Origin: Burkholderiales bacterium
Lineage (GTDB): Bacteria; Pseudomonadota; Gammaproteobacteria; Burkholderiales; Burkholderiaceae_C
Direction: 5' to 3'
DNA length: 60,891 bases
Assembly: GCA_028868895.1 (NCBI GenBank)
Contig: JAGWTP010000007.1
Span: forward strand, 1 to 60,891
Below the pieces are notes generated by a model. The model was not told where the DNA came from. It saw nothing but the letters and a program-made list of their open reading frames with translations, and did not search any database. The translations under genes were made by a program, and so were the position numbers. This document shows, piece after piece, positions 36,282 to 45,833 of this stretch (within the stretch, counting starts at the first letter, position 1; every line of letters starts with the position of its first letter).

Positions 36282-37349
36282 TCACAGCCCGAGCGCGGCT
36301 CGCATCGAGTGCGCATCCAGCGGCACCGGGTGCTGCGGCCAGGCCTGGACCAGTTCGACGATGCGCGCATTCAGCGGCGCGCGCCGGCCCTGGCGCTCGG
36401 CCAGCCGCACGACCTCGCCGCACAGCGCGTCGATCTCGGTCGGCCGGCCGAGCGCGAGATCTTCGGCCATGCTGGAGCGCGCTTTCGCGTCGATGCGCAG
36501 CATGCGCGCGGCGATCAGGCGAAACAGCGGCGTGGGCAGGCGCAGCAGCGCGGGCAGGCGATGCGGTGGCAGTGCGGCGACCCGTGCCGGCGCGATGCCG
36601 GCGCTGTGCAGCAGCTGCAGCGCTTCGGTCTGCAGCGCGGCCAGGCACTGGCGGTAGCCACGCTGCATCAGTTGCGCGCGCAGCGGTTGGCCCGACAGCG
36701 CGTTGACCGGGTTGTTCAGGTTCAGCAGCAGCTTGCCCCATTGCAGCGCGCGCAGGTCGGCGTGCAGCCGCAGGCCCAGGCCGGCGCGCTCGAAGGCGGG
36801 CGCCAGCGCGCGCAGTGCGGCGTCGTCTTGCGCTGCCAGTTCGCCGTCGGTGCCACGATGAAAGTGGCCCGGCGCCAGCTCGGCGACATTGAACGGCACC
36901 ATGCCCGCGAGCCAGCGCAGGCGCGGCGCCGCGGCGCGCGCCAGGTCGGTGTTGCCGATGCCGTTCTGCATCGACACGACCGGCGTGCCGGCGGGCAACG
37001 CGCGCGCCAGCAGCGCGGCGGCTTCGGTGGTGGCGCCGCTCTTCACCGCCAGCAGCACCAGGCTTGGCGCGAGGCCCGCGGGCACGGCGTCGTGCAGGCT
37101 CAATGCGGCGGCGGGCAGGTGCCGGCGGTGCTGGTCCAGGTCGGTCAGCGTCAGGCCGTGCTCGCGCAGCGCGGCGAGCACGCGCGCGCGGCCGACGAAG
37201 ACCACCGGCACGCCGGCCACCTGCAGGCACCCGCCCAGGTAGCAGCCGATCGCACCCGCGCCCATCACGAGCACCGGGCCATGTTGATGGGGGTTCGATC
37301 CCGGCGCGATGGCGGGTGCGTCGCTGGTGTGGTTCGCAAGTCGAGTCAT
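36282..37349 (-). CDS. panE: Ketopantoate reductase-family protein (2-dehydropantoate 2-reductase)
   Basis: A 355-residue ApbA/PanE-family oxidoreductase. The Rossmann motif is 'VMGAGAIGCYLGG' (residues about 28-40). 'LLAVKSGATTEA' and 'QNGIGN' follow, and the catalytic Lys and Asn lie in 'LQWGKLLLNLNNPVNAL'. It would reduce 2-dehydropantoate to pantoate with NADPH in pantothenate synthesis. A roughly 20-residue polar N-terminal extension precedes the fold; no internal start codon is obvious. Many genomes hold several paralogues, so this need not be the biosynthetic one. It is divergent from fadD. Confidence 0.88.
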   Translation of the reverse strand: MTRLANHTSDAPAIAPGSNPHQHGPVLVMGAGAIGCYLGGCLQVAGVPVVFVGRARVLAALREHGLTLTDLDQHRRHLPAAALSLHDAVPAGLAPSLVLLAVKSGATTEAAALLARALPAGTPVVSMQNGIGNTDLARAAAPRLRWLAGMVPFNVAELAPGHFHRGTDGELAAQDDAALRALAPAFERAGLGLRLHADLRALQWGKLLLNLNNPVNALSGQPLRAQLMQRGYRQCLAALQTEALQLLHSAGIAPARVAALPPHRLPALLRLPTPLFRLIAARMLRIDAKARSSMAEDLALGRPTEIDALCGEVVRLAERQGRRAPLNARIVELVQAWPQHPVPLDAHSMRAALGL

Positions 37350-37507
37350 GGGTCCTCACGGGGTGGGCGCGACGGTGACCGACGGACGAAGGTCGAAGGG
37401 CGCGGTCGCGCAGTGCGCATCATGCGTGTCGGGCGCGCTATCGAAACACCCTAGCTTCGGCACGGCGGTGCTCCGTCAGAATCCCCGGCTGTGTCCCGGA
37501 GTCTCCG

Positions 37508-39181
37508 ATGGAAAAGATTTGGTTGAAGCAGTACCCCGCCGGCGTGCCGGCCACGATCGACGTCGAGCAGTACCGCTCGCTGGTCGAGCTGCTCGACGAG
37601 AGCTTCAAGAAGTACGCCGGCCGCACGGCCTACAAGTTCATGGGCAAGTCGATCGGCTACACGCAGGTCGACGAAGCCTCGCGCGCACTGGCCGCGTACC
37701 TGCAGGCGCAGGGGCTCGAGCGCGGCGACCGCGTCGCGATCATGATGCCCAACGTGCCGCAGTACCCGGTGGCGGTGGCGGCGATCCTGCGCGCGGGCTG
37801 CGTGGTCGTGAACGTGAACCCGCTGTACACGCCGCGCGAGCTCGAGCACCAGCTGAAGGACTCGGGCGCCAAGCTCATCATCATCGTCGAGAACTTCGCG
37901 ACCACCCTGGAGCAGGTGTTGCCGCAGGTGCCGACCAAGAAGGTCATCGTGACGGCGCTGAGCGACATGCTCGGCTTCCCGAAGTCGATGATCGTCAACT
38001 ACGTGGTGCGCAAGGTCAAGAAGATGGTGCCGGCGTTCGAGCTGCCCGGCGCCGTGGCCTTCAACGACGCCTTGGCGCAGGGCCGTGGCATGTCGTTCAA
38101 GCCCGCCACCGTGGGCCCGGACGACATCGCGGTGCTGCAGTACACCGGCGGCACCACCGGCGTCAGCAAGGGCGCGGTGCTGCTGCACCGCAACCTGGTG
38201 GCCAACATCCTGCAAGCCGAGGCCTGGTACCAGCCGGCGCTCAAGAAGATCCCGCCCGGCCAGCAGGTGGTCACGATCTGCGCGCTGCCGATCTATCACA
38301 TCTTCGGCTTCAACACCAACATGATGCTGGGCATGCGCATGGGCGGCGCCAACATCCTGATCGCCAACCCGCGCGACCTGCCGGGCATGTTCAAGGAGCT
38401 CAAGGGCGAGACCTTCCACAGCTTCCCGGCGGTGAACACGCTGTTCAACGCGATGGCGCACCACCCTCAATTCAACAGCGTCGACTGGAGCGGCCTGGTG
38501 ATCTCGGTGGGCGGCGGCATGGCCGTGACGAGTGCCACCGCCAAGCTCTGGCTGGAAAAGACCGGCTGCCCGATCGTCGAAGGCTACGGCCTGAGCGAGA
38601 CCTCGCCCTCGGCCACCTGCAACCCGGTGGACAGCATCGCGTACAGCGGCAACATCGGCCTGCCGATGCCCAACACCGAACTCACGCTGCTCGACGACGA
38701 CGGCAATGAGGTGCCGATGGGCACGCCGGGCGAGATCGCCATCAAGGGCCCGCAGGTGATGGCCGGCTACTGGCAGCGCCCCGACGAGACCGCGAAGGTC
38801 ATGACGGCCGATGGCTTCTTTCGCAGCGGCGACATCGGCGTGGTCGACGAGCGCGGCTACTTCAAGATCGTGGACCGCAAGAAAGACATGATCCTGGTCA
38901 GCGGCTTCAACGTCTACCCCAACGAGGTCGAAGACGTGGTCGGGCAGATGCCGGGCATCCTCGAGTGCGCGGCGGTGGGCATCGCCGATGCGAAGGCCGG
39001 CGAGGCCGTCAAGCTGGTGCTCGTGCGCAGCAACCCGGCCGTCACCGAGGCCGACGTGCGGGCCTATTGCGAAGCCAACCTGACCGGCTACAAGCGGCCG
39101 AAAGTGATCGAGTTCCGCACCGATCTGCCCAAGACCAATGTGGGCAAGATCCTGCGCCGCGAACTGCGCGACAAGGGCTAG
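37508..39181 (+). CDS. fadD: Long-chain fatty acid–CoA ligase
   Basis: A 557-residue ANL-superfamily ligase with the FadD layout. It starts 'EKIWLKQYPAGVPATID'. The AMP-binding P-loop is 'YTGGTTGVSKGAVLLHRNL', and the motif 'GYGLSETSP' is followed by 'FRSGDIGVVDERGYFKIVDR'. The C-terminal FadD motif 'DMILVSGFNVYPNEVE' and catalytic Lys in 'NVGKILRREL' are present. It activates long-chain fatty acids at the inner membrane for beta-oxidation. A CAGAAT -10-like element lies at about 37477. Length matches E. coli FadD (561). Confidence 0.94.
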   Translation: MEKIWLKQYPAGVPATIDVEQYRSLVELLDESFKKYAGRTAYKFMGKSIGYTQVDEASRALAAYLQAQGLERGDRVAIMMPNVPQYPVAVAAILRAGCVVVNVNPLYTPRELEHQLKDSGAKLIIIVENFATTLEQVLPQVPTKKVIVTALSDMLGFPKSMIVNYVVRKVKKMVPAFELPGAVAFNDALAQGRGMSFKPATVGPDDIAVLQYTGGTTGVSKGAVLLHRNLVANILQAEAWYQPALKKIPPGQQVVTICALPIYHIFGFNTNMMLGMRMGGANILIANPRDLPGMFKELKGETFHSFPAVNTLFNAMAHHPQFNSVDWSGLVISVGGGMAVTSATAKLWLEKTGCPIVEGYGLSETSPSATCNPVDSIAYSGNIGLPMPNTELTLLDDDGNEVPMGTPGEIAIKGPQVMAGYWQRPDETAKVMTADGFFRSGDIGVVDERGYFKIVDRKKDMILVSGFNVYPNEVEDVVGQMPGILECAAVGIADAKAGEAVKLVLVRSNPAVTEADVRAYCEANLTGYKRPKVIEFRTDLPKTNVGKILRRELRDKG

Positions 39182-39298
39182 GCGCGCCGAGCGCCCGCAG
39201 GCCGTTTTTCACGGTCGTGTGGCATCGATGCTGCTACATTTCGCGCAAGCGCGGCGTCGCCCTTGCAAGCCGCGCGCACAGTCGTTTGGAGCTCATCG

Positions 39299-39784
39299 GT
39301 GATCTGGTCGAAGACCGACGCGGGGCGTATTGAGATGCAGGCGCGCGCCCTGGTGAAGGAGCGCGCGCAGCGCAACCTGCTGCTCGTCATCGACGGCGTC
39401 AAGACCGAAGAGATGCTGCTCGCGAGCCTGGCCGGGATCACCGCCGCCGACTTCCAGGTGCTCCAGTCGCTCGGCCTGATCGCTCCGGCGGCGGCTTCGG
39501 CGAGCCGCCCGGGCGCATCGCCGCCGGGCCGTCCCGACACCGCCACGGCCGCCGCGCCCGCGGCCTCGGCCCCGCCACAAGACTATGCGCAGTTCACCGC
39601 GGCGCTGACCCAGCTGATCTCGAAGGAGCTCGGCTTGCGCGGCTTCGTGTTGACGCTGGCCGTCGAGAAGGCGGCGACGATCGAGGACCTGCAGGCGGTC
39701 GCGCAGCGCACGCTGGCGCAGATTGCCGAGCGCAAGGGCGAGGCCGCGGCCGCGAGTGCGCGGCGCGTGCTCTACGGCGGCTGA
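39299..39784 (+). CDS. Conserved hypothetical protein, 161 aa
   Basis: Function unknown. The frame starts at GTG 39299 with a GGAG site about 10 bases upstream; an upstream TTG and a downstream ATG (39335) are alternatives. The N-terminal part 'SKTDAGRIEMQARALVKERA' and 'LLVIDGVKTEEMLLASL' looks conserved and I recall similar betaproteobacterial proteins. An Ala/Pro-rich linker at about residues 72-100 separates it from a helical C-terminal part ('AQFTAALTQLISKELGL'). No signal peptide or membrane helix is seen. The two-lobed layout hints at a small regulatory or binding protein. It precedes mtnN by 41 bp. Confidence 0.75.
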   Translation: MIWSKTDAGRIEMQARALVKERAQRNLLLVIDGVKTEEMLLASLAGITAADFQVLQSLGLIAPAAASASRPGASPPGRPDTATAAAPAASAPPQDYAQFTAALTQLISKELGLRGFVLTLAVEKAATIEDLQAVAQRTLAQIAERKGEAAAASARRVLYGG

Positions 39785-39825
39785 CGCCGCTCGCGGCACG
39801 GCGTCGCCGCGGCAGCGCCCACCCC

Positions 39826-40593
39826 ATGTCCGAACGCCCGGTGGCCATCGTCAGTGCGATGCACGACGAGCTGCGCGCGCTGCTGCCCGCCTTGCACGAC
39901 GCGCGCACGGTGCACCTGGCAGGCCGCGCGTTTCATCATGGCCGGATTCAAGGTCACCCGGTGGTGCTGGTGCTGTCGGGCATCGGCAAGGTCGCCGCGG
40001 CCACGACCGCGGTGCTGCTGATGCACGCGTTCGATGCGTGCCAGCTCGTCTTCACCGGTGTCGCCGGTGGCCTGCACCGCGGCGTTCGGGTGGGTGATGT
40101 GGTCGTGGCCCGGCAGCTGCTGCAGCACGACATGGACGCCTCGCCGCTGTTCCCGCGCTTCGAGGTGCCGCTGACCGGCCGTTCGCGCTTCGATGCCGAC
40201 GCGCCGCTCGCCGATGCGCTGGCCGCAGCGGCGCGGCGCTGCCTGGACCGCGCCGACGCGCTGATCGGCGCGCCGCACCTGCTCGACTTCGGCATCGACG
40301 GCGCGCGCGTGCACGAGGGGCTGGTCATCAGCGGCGACCGCTTCGTCGCCAGCGCCGCCCACAGCGACGAGCTGCGCGCGCTGCAGCCCGATGCGCTGGC
40401 GGTCGAGATGGAAGGCGCGGCCGTCGCCCAGGCCTGTGCCGATTTCGAGCGCCCGTTCGCGGTGCTGCGCACGGTGTCCGACCGCGCCGACGATTCGGCG
40501 CACGTCGACTTCACCCGCTTCACCGCCGAGGTGGCGAGCGTCTACACGCGCGCGATCGTCGAGGACTGGCTGGCGCACGCCGTGCACGGTTGA
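39826..40593 (+). CDS. mtnN: 5'-methylthioadenosine/S-adenosylhomocysteine nucleosidase
   Basis: A 255-residue nucleoside-phosphorylase-fold protein. Family motifs are 'AIVSAMHDELRALL' at the start, 'GIGKVAAATTAVLL', 'FTGVAGGLHRGVRVGDVVVA' and 'AVEMEGAAVAQAC' with the catalytic Glu. 'RTVSDRADD' contains the catalytic Asp region. It removes adenine from MTA and SAH, recycling methyl-cycle by-products and yielding the ribosyl-homocysteine precursor of AI-2 type molecules. Length is slightly above the E. coli enzyme (232). It may be co-transcribed with the upstream hypothetical gene. Confidence 0.9.
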   Translation: MSERPVAIVSAMHDELRALLPALHDARTVHLAGRAFHHGRIQGHPVVLVLSGIGKVAAATTAVLLMHAFDACQLVFTGVAGGLHRGVRVGDVVVARQLLQHDMDASPLFPRFEVPLTGRSRFDADAPLADALAAAARRCLDRADALIGAPHLLDFGIDGARVHEGLVISGDRFVASAAHSDELRALQPDALAVEMEGAAVAQACADFERPFAVLRTVSDRADDSAHVDFTRFTAEVASVYTRAIVEDWLAHAVHG

Positions 40594-40662
40594 TGCGCGT
40601 TGGCGCGACCGCCGCCGCAGCGGCCGGCGTGCGGCGCCGGTCGGGTCGGGCACACTGCGCGC

Positions 40663-41397
40663 ATGCCACCGCGCTTCTTCATCGACGGCCCGCTGAGCGC
40701 GGGCGAGCCCCTCGCGCTGCCCGCCGGCAGCGCACGCCACGTGCAGGTGCTGCGCCTGCAACCCGGTGCGCCGATCGTGCTGTTCAACGGCGCCGGCGGC
40801 GAGTGGCACGCGACGGTGGAGCAAATGGGCCGCAGCGACGTGACGGTGCAGATCGGCGCGCACGTCGACGTCGATCGCGAGCTGGCGCTGCCGGTCACGC
40901 TGGCGCTGGGCATGCCGGCCAACGACCGCATGGACGCGCTGGTCGAGAAGGCCACCGAACTCGGTGTGGCCGTGATCCAACCGCTGCTGTGCGAGCGCTC
41001 GGTGCTGCGCCTGACCGGCGAGCGCGCGCACAAGAAGGTCGCGCACTGGCAGGCGGTGGCACAGGCCGCCTGCGAGCAGAGCGGGCGCACGCGCGTGCCG
41101 CAGGTGGCGCCGGTGGTCACGCTGACCGACTGGCTGCGCGAGACCGCGCCGAACGGCGCAGCGCGCTGGGTGTTGAGCCTGACGGATGCCGCGCCGCCCG
41201 TGGTGGCGGCGCTGCCGCCGGCCGGCGTGGTCTGCCTGAGCGGCCCGGAGGGTGGCCTGGCGCCGGCCGAGGAACGCGCGGCGCGGGCGGCCGGCTTCGT
41301 CGCGGTGTCGCTGGGTGCGCGCGTGCTGCGCGCCGACACCGCGCCGCTGGCGCTGCTGGCCCACCTGGCCTTGATCCGGCCGAGCGCCAGCGTGTAG
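40663..41397 (+). CDS. rsmE: 16S rRNA m3U1498 methyltransferase
   Basis: A 244-residue SPOUT-class methyltransferase. The N-terminal PUA-like part ('RFFIDGPL', 'HVQVLRLQPGAPI') is followed by the knotted domain with 'KATELGVAVIQPL', 'QAACEQSGRTRVP' and the SAM loop 'LSGPEGGLAPAEE'. The C-terminus 'SLGARVLRADTAPLALLA' is the RsmE hallmark. It methylates U1498 of 16S rRNA in the assembled 30S subunit. It starts at ATG 40663, 69 bp after mtnN. Confidence 0.95.
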   Translation: MPPRFFIDGPLSAGEPLALPAGSARHVQVLRLQPGAPIVLFNGAGGEWHATVEQMGRSDVTVQIGAHVDVDRELALPVTLALGMPANDRMDALVEKATELGVAVIQPLLCERSVLRLTGERAHKKVAHWQAVAQAACEQSGRTRVPQVAPVVTLTDWLRETAPNGAARWVLSLTDAAPPVVAALPPAGVVCLSGPEGGLAPAEERAARAAGFVAVSLGARVLRADTAPLALLAHLALIRPSASV

Positions 41398-41486
41398 CGC
41401 GCGGCAAGTCGGCCACCGCGCTGCTTGCGGCGCGGCGCCGCGCTGGTCAGAATCGACCCTCAACTCGACATGAAGGGATCGCGATC

Positions 41487-41930
41487 ATGGGTTTGCTCGA
41501 CACGGTGATCGGGGCCTTGGCGGGCGGCCAGGGCGGCGTGCAGGCCACGCCGGGCGAGGCGGGCACGCAAGGCGCGCTGCTGAACGCGGTGATCGGCATG
41601 CTCGCCAACAAGGGGGGTGGCCCGGGCAGTGGCGGTGGCCTGGGCGACTTGGTCGGCCGGTTCACCCAGGGCGGCCTGGGCGACGTGATCGGCTCGTGGA
41701 TCGGCCACGGCCAGAACGCGCCGATCTCGGGCGACCAGCTCGGCAGCGTGCTCGGCGCCGACATGCTCGGCAACCTGGCCGCCCGGCTCGGCCTGTCGCA
41801 AGGCGAAGTCGCCGGTCAACTCTCGCAGCTGTTGCCGCAGGTGGTCGACCGGCTCACCCCGAACGGCGAGGTGCCCGCCGGCGGTCTGGGTGGCATCGGC
41901 GACATCCTCGCGCAGCTGGCCAAGCGCTGA
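41487..41930 (+). CDS. YidB/DUF937-family protein
   Basis: A 147-residue, Gly-rich small protein starting 'GLLDTVIGALAGGQ', the usual YidB N-terminus. 'VIGSWIGHGQNAPIS' and 'LAARLGLSQGEVAGQLSQLLPQVVDRLTP' form the conserved DUF937 helical part. Function is unknown; family members are small and soluble. It is flanked by a CAGAATC -10-like element about 35 bp upstream. It is convergent with the RNA methyltransferase gene, whose stop lies six bases away. Confidence 0.9.
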   Translation: MGLLDTVIGALAGGQGGVQATPGEAGTQGALLNAVIGMLANKGGGPGSGGGLGDLVGRFTQGGLGDVIGSWIGHGQNAPISGDQLGSVLGADMLGNLAARLGLSQGEVAGQLSQLLPQVVDRLTPNGEVPAGGLGGIGDILAQLAKR

Positions 41931-41936
41931 GGTGCG

Positions 41937-43181
41937 TCAGACGGCGCCGCGCGCCGACCCCGCCACCAGGTCGAAGCGGAACAGACGGCATTCGATCGGC
42001 CCGTTCCACATCGGCACGCGGCGCGACTCCTTCAGGCGCATCGCGCCGGGCAGCTTCATGTCGGGGCTGAGCACGTAGGCAGTCCAGCCGGCCGGGTGCT
42101 GGGTGTAGGCGCGCTTCCAGTGCGCGGCCAGCCGCGCGAAGAAGTCGCTCGGCGCTTGCCGGTTGTCGAAGCCGCGGTCTTCGGCCGGCGCACGCGCCGC
42201 CTTGCCGCCGACCTCGATGCGCTCGCCGTACGGCGGGTTGATCATCAGCGTGCCGGGCAGGTCGGCAGGCAGCTGCGGCGCGGGCCGCTCGAGCGCGTCG
42301 CCGCCGTTGAACGTGATGGCCGCCTCGACGCCGGCGCGCTGCGCGTTGCGGCGTGCGAAGTCGACCATCCGGAACGACACGTCGCTGGCGTGGATCGGCA
42401 CCGCGCTCGCATGAATGCGCGCCTGGGCGTGGCTGCGCAGGCGCTGCAGTTCGGCGCGCATCGCGTCGCCGGTGAACGGCAGCAGGCGCTCGAACGCGAA
42501 GCGCCGCTTCAGGCCCGGTGCGATGCCGCAGGCGATCTGCGCGGCTTCGATCGCGATCGTGCCGGAGCCGCAGCACGGGTCGTGCAGCGCGCCACCGGCG
42601 TCAAGCGTGCCGCGCCAGCCAGCGGCGGCGAGCATTGCGGCGGCGAGGGTTTCTTTCAGCGGCGCGTCGCCCTTGTCTTCGCGCCAGCCGCGCTTGAACA
42701 GCGACTCGCCGGAGCTGTCGACGTACAGCGTGGCCTCGTGCTCGCCCAGGTGCAGCACGAGCTGCAGGTCGGGGTGGCGGGTGTCGACGTTCGGGCGCTC
42801 GCCGGTGGCGTCGCGCAGCGAGTCGCAGACCGCGTCCTTCACGCGCAGCGCGGCGAAGTTCAGGCTCTTGAGCGGGCTGCGGTGCGCGGTGGTGTCGACG
42901 CGCAAGGTGTGCTGCGGCGTGATCCACTCGCCCCACTCGACGCTGCGGGCGAGCTCGTACACGTCGTTCTCGTCGCGATACGAGGCGTGCGCCACCTCGA
43001 TGAGCACGCGCTGCGCGAGCCGGCTCTCGAGGTTGAGCGTCATCACCTCGAGCGGGTCGCCCGCGAGCGCGACGCCGCCGCGCGCCGCGTGCACGCGCGC
43101 CTGGGGCAGGATGCGCTGCACTTCATCGGCGAGCAGCGTCTCGACGCCGGCGGCGCAGGGGAGAAAGAGTGGCAGAGGCAC
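41937..43181 (-). CDS. THUMP-domain RNA methyltransferase (RlmL/YpsC-like)
   Basis: A 414-residue class I RNA methyltransferase. The start is GTG 43181; an in-frame stop lies three codons upstream and no ATG fits. The N-terminal THUMP domain ('FLPCAAGVETLLADEV', residues about 6-21) is followed by the SAM motif 'DPCCGSGTIAIEAA' and the catalytic 'INPPYGERIEV'. It corresponds to the N-terminal half of E. coli RlmL, which makes m2G2445 in 23S rRNA; the RlmK half is missing, as in many Gram-negatives. It is separated from rpoN by MITE copy B. Confidence 0.9.
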   Translation of the reverse strand: MPLPLFLPCAAGVETLLADEVQRILPQARVHAARGGVALAGDPLEVMTLNLESRLAQRVLIEVAHASYRDENDVYELARSVEWGEWITPQHTLRVDTTAHRSPLKSLNFAALRVKDAVCDSLRDATGERPNVDTRHPDLQLVLHLGEHEATLYVDSSGESLFKRGWREDKGDAPLKETLAAAMLAAAGWRGTLDAGGALHDPCCGSGTIAIEAAQIACGIAPGLKRRFAFERLLPFTGDAMRAELQRLRSHAQARIHASAVPIHASDVSFRMVDFARRNAQRAGVEAAITFNGGDALERPAPQLPADLPGTLMINPPYGERIEVGGKAARAPAEDRGFDNRQAPSDFFARLAAHWKRAYTQHPAGWTAYVLSPDMKLPGAMRLKESRRVPMWNGPIECRLFRFDLVAGSARGAV

Positions 43182-43231
43182 GGTGGTCTAAGGCTCGGTT
43201 GTCGGTGTATGTGGTGGTGATGGCCAGTTCC

Positions 43232-43320
43232 GTTTGCCGCCAAGGCGCAAAGACGCAAAGAAGAAAGGAAAAGGAAGTCTTCTTTCTATTCCTTGGCGTC
43301 TTTGCCCCTTGGTGGCAGAA
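43232..43320. repeat. MITE-like inverted-repeat element, copy B
   Basis: Ends GTTTGCCGCCAAGG...GCAAAGACGC and GCGTCTTTGC...CCTTGGTGGCAGA are imperfect inverted repeats of each other. They share the CCACCAAGG/CAAAGACGC arms with copy A (24901-24996). The centre (AAGAAAGGAAAAGGAAG) is purine-rich and clearly lower in GC than the surroundings. It lies between rpoN and the RNA methyltransferase gene. Confidence 0.8.
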
Positions 43321-43344
43321 ATTCGTTTCGCCCGCCGCCACCCC

Positions 43345-44889
43345 TCACATCGCCTTGCGCAGCTGCGTCGGCGCGATCTTCAGCGCGTCGCGGTACTTGG
43401 CGACGGTGCGCCGCGCGACCTGGATGCCCTGCTCGTCGAGCATCTGCGAGATCTGGCTGTCGCTCAGAGGCTTGGCCGGGTCTTCGGCGGCAACGATCTG
43501 CTTGATCAGCGCGCGCACCGCGGTGCTCGACGCGTTGCCGCCGGCCTCGGTGTTGAGCGACGAGCCGAAGAAGTACTTCAGCTCGAAGGTGCCGTACGGC
43601 GTGCTCATGTACTTGGCGGTGGTCACGCGCGAGATCGTCGATTCGTGCAGGCCGAGTTCGTCGGCGATCTCGCGCAGCACCAGCGGGCGCATCGCAATCG
43701 CGCCGTGGGTGAAGAAGTTCTTCTGCCGCTCGACGATCGCCTGCGAAACGCGCTGGATGGTGTCGAAGCGCTGCAGGATGTTCTTCATGAACCAGCGCGC
43801 CTCCTGCAGCCGCGAGTTCAGGCCCGGGCCGGCACCGTTCAGGGTGTCGGCGCCGTGGCGCGCGCCGCGCTGCTGGCGGATCGCGTTCGCGTACAGGTCG
43901 TTGATGCGCAGCTTGGGCATCACGTCGGGGTTGAGCGTGACCTTCCAGCCGCGGCCGGCCTTGTGCACGATCACGTCGGGGATGATGATGTTGGCCTCGG
44001 CGCGCGCGAACTGCCGGCCCGGCTTGGGCTCGAGCGCCTTGATCAGTGCCTCGGCCTCGCGCAGCAGCACTTCGTCGGCGCCGGTGGCGGCCATCAGCTT
44101 CTTCAGGTCGCGCCGCGCCAGCAGCTCCAGGTGCTGCTTGCAGACCATGATCGCGATCATCTGCGCCTGGCTGCGCGGCAGCGCGCGCAGTTGCAGCGTC
44201 AGGCATTCGCCGAGGTCGCGTGCGCCCACGCCGGTGGGCTCCATGCTTTGCAGGTAGCGCAGCGCGCACTGCAGCCGCTCGAGCAGGTCTTCGCGTTGCG
44301 TTTCGTCGGCCTCGAGTTGCGCGGCGATGGCCTCGAGCGAGTCATCGAGGTAGCCGTCGTCGTTGAGCGACTCGATCAGCACCATCACCGCGGCGGCGTC
44401 CAGCGGTGCCAGGCGCAGCCCCGACAGCTGCTCGCGCAGGTGATCCTGCAGGCTGCGGATCGCGGTGTCGCGCTCGGCGCCGTCGAAGTCGTCGCCTTCG
44501 GGGCTGGCGCTGCTCTTGCCCGGCGTTTCGCCGATGCCGTCGAAGTCGTCGCGCTCGGTGCCGTTCTCCCAGTCTTCGCGTTCGGTGCCACCGAACTCGG
44601 CGGCGTCGAGCGGCGCAGCGGCGTCGTCGCCGCCGGCATCGGCGCCAGGCTCGGCAGCGCGCTCGGTCTCGCGTTCACCGGCGCGCTCGGCCGGGCTCGA
44701 GCGCTCGGCCAGCGGCTCGAACGCCGGGCTGGCGTCGTCGTCGGTCTCGAGGAACGGGTTGCTCTCCAGCATCTGCTCGACTTCCTGGTGAAGTTCGAGC
44801 GTCGAGAGCTGCAGCAGTCGGATCGACTGCTGGAGCTGAGGGGTCAGCGCGAGGTGCTGCGACAGCCGGAATTGAAGGGTCGGCTTCAT
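43345..44889 (-). CDS. rpoN: RNA polymerase sigma-54 factor
   Basis: A 514-residue sigma-54. Region I at the N-terminus is Gln/Leu-rich ('LTPQLQQSIRLLQLSTLELHQ'). A long acidic region II covers residues about 45-150. The core-binding and DNA-binding domains follow, including the helix-turn-helix 'LGLHESTISRVTTAKYMSTP' with the conserved STISR core. The C-terminal RpoN box is 'ARRTVAKYRDAL', one residue different from the common ARRTVAKYRE. It directs polymerase to -24/-12 promoters activated by enhancer-binding proteins. It lies 109 bp after lptB on the same strand. No hpf gene follows; the MITE copy and rlmL-like gene do. Confidence 0.97.
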   Translation of the reverse strand: MKPTLQFRLSQHLALTPQLQQSIRLLQLSTLELHQEVEQMLESNPFLETDDDASPAFEPLAERSSPAERAGERETERAAEPGADAGGDDAAAPLDAAEFGGTEREDWENGTERDDFDGIGETPGKSSASPEGDDFDGAERDTAIRSLQDHLREQLSGLRLAPLDAAAVMVLIESLNDDGYLDDSLEAIAAQLEADETQREDLLERLQCALRYLQSMEPTGVGARDLGECLTLQLRALPRSQAQMIAIMVCKQHLELLARRDLKKLMAATGADEVLLREAEALIKALEPKPGRQFARAEANIIIPDVIVHKAGRGWKVTLNPDVMPKLRINDLYANAIRQQRGARHGADTLNGAGPGLNSRLQEARWFMKNILQRFDTIQRVSQAIVERQKNFFTHGAIAMRPLVLREIADELGLHESTISRVTTAKYMSTPYGTFELKYFFGSSLNTEAGGNASSTAVRALIKQIVAAEDPAKPLSDSQISQMLDEQGIQVARRTVAKYRDALKIAPTQLRKAM

Positions 44890-44998
44890 GGCTGCATTCG
44901 CGCGTGGGTGGCGGGCGGGCGCAGCGCCGGGCCGCTCCCAAGCGGGCCCGCATCCCCACGGGGGATCGGCCGGCGTAGTCGTCGGACGAGGGGTTCCA

Positions 44999-45775
44999 TC
45001 ACATCCGGAAGTGTTCGCCGAGGTAGACCTTGCGCACGTCGGCGTTGTCGACGATCTCGGTGGGCGTGCCTTCGGCCAGCACGCGGCCCTCGCTGATGAT
45101 GTAGGCGCGGTCGCAGATGCCCAGCGTCTCGCGCACGTTGTGATCGGTGATGAGCACGCCGATGCCGCGGTTCTTCAGGAAGTTGATGATCCGCTGGATC
45201 TCGATCACCGCGATCGGGTCGACGCCGGCGAACGGCTCGTCGAGCAGGATGAAGCGCGGCTGCGTCGCCAGCGCGCGCGCGATCTCGACGCGCCGGCGCT
45301 CGCCGCCCGACAGCGCCGGCGCAGGCGACGCGCGCAGCCTGTCGATCGACAGGTCGTGCAGCAGCGCGTCGAGCAGCTGTTCGATCACGGCCGGCTTGAG
45401 CGCCCGGCCCTCGGCGTCGATCTGCAGTTCGAGCACCGCGCGGATGTTCTCCTCGACCGTGAGCTTGCGAAAGATCGACGCCTCCTGCGGCAGGTACGAC
45501 AACCCCAGGCGCGAGCGCCGGTGGATCGGCAGCCGCTCGACGCGCTGGCCTTCGATGGTGATCTGGCCAGCGTCGGCGCGCACCAGCCCGACGATCATGT
45601 AGAAGCTGGTGGTCTTGCCCGCCCCATTGGGCCCGAGCAGGCCGACGACCTCGCCGCTGTGGACGGCCAAGTGCACGTCGCTGACGACGGTGCGCGGGCC
45701 GAACGACTTGCGCAGCCCGGTCGCCTCGAGCCGGTGCGCCCGGCCGGCCGGCAAGGCAGCGGCAACCGCGCTCAT
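44999..45775 (-). CDS. lptB: LPS export ABC ATPase LptB
   Basis: A 258-residue ABC ATPase. It has Walker A '[16 protein letters not shown]', the Q-loop '[18 protein letters not shown]', signature '[16 protein letters not shown]', and Walker B '[13 protein letters not shown]' with switch His in '[10 protein letters not shown]'. These sequences are characteristic of LptB. It powers lipopolysaccharide extraction from the inner membrane with LptFG and LptC. A short N-terminal extension of about 15 residues precedes the ABC fold; start ATG 45775. It follows lptA by 58 bp. Confidence 0.96.
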   Translation of the reverse strand: MSAVAAALPAGRAHRLEATGLRKSFGPRTVVSDVHLAVHSGEVVGLLGPNGAGKTTSFYMIVGLVRADAGQITIEGQRVERLPIHRRSRLGLSYLPQEASIFRKLTVEENIRAVLELQIDAEGRALKPAVIEQLLDALLHDLSIDRLRASPAPALSGGERRRVEIARALATQPRFILLDEPFAGVDPIAVIEIQRIINFLKNRGIGVLITDHNVRETLGICDRAYIISEGRVLAEGTPTEIVDNADVRKVYLGEHFRM

Positions 45776-45833
45776 CGGGCAGCCTCCGCGCGTCGCACGG
45801 CGGTGCATTCGATTTTCGGGCGGCCGGGCCGGC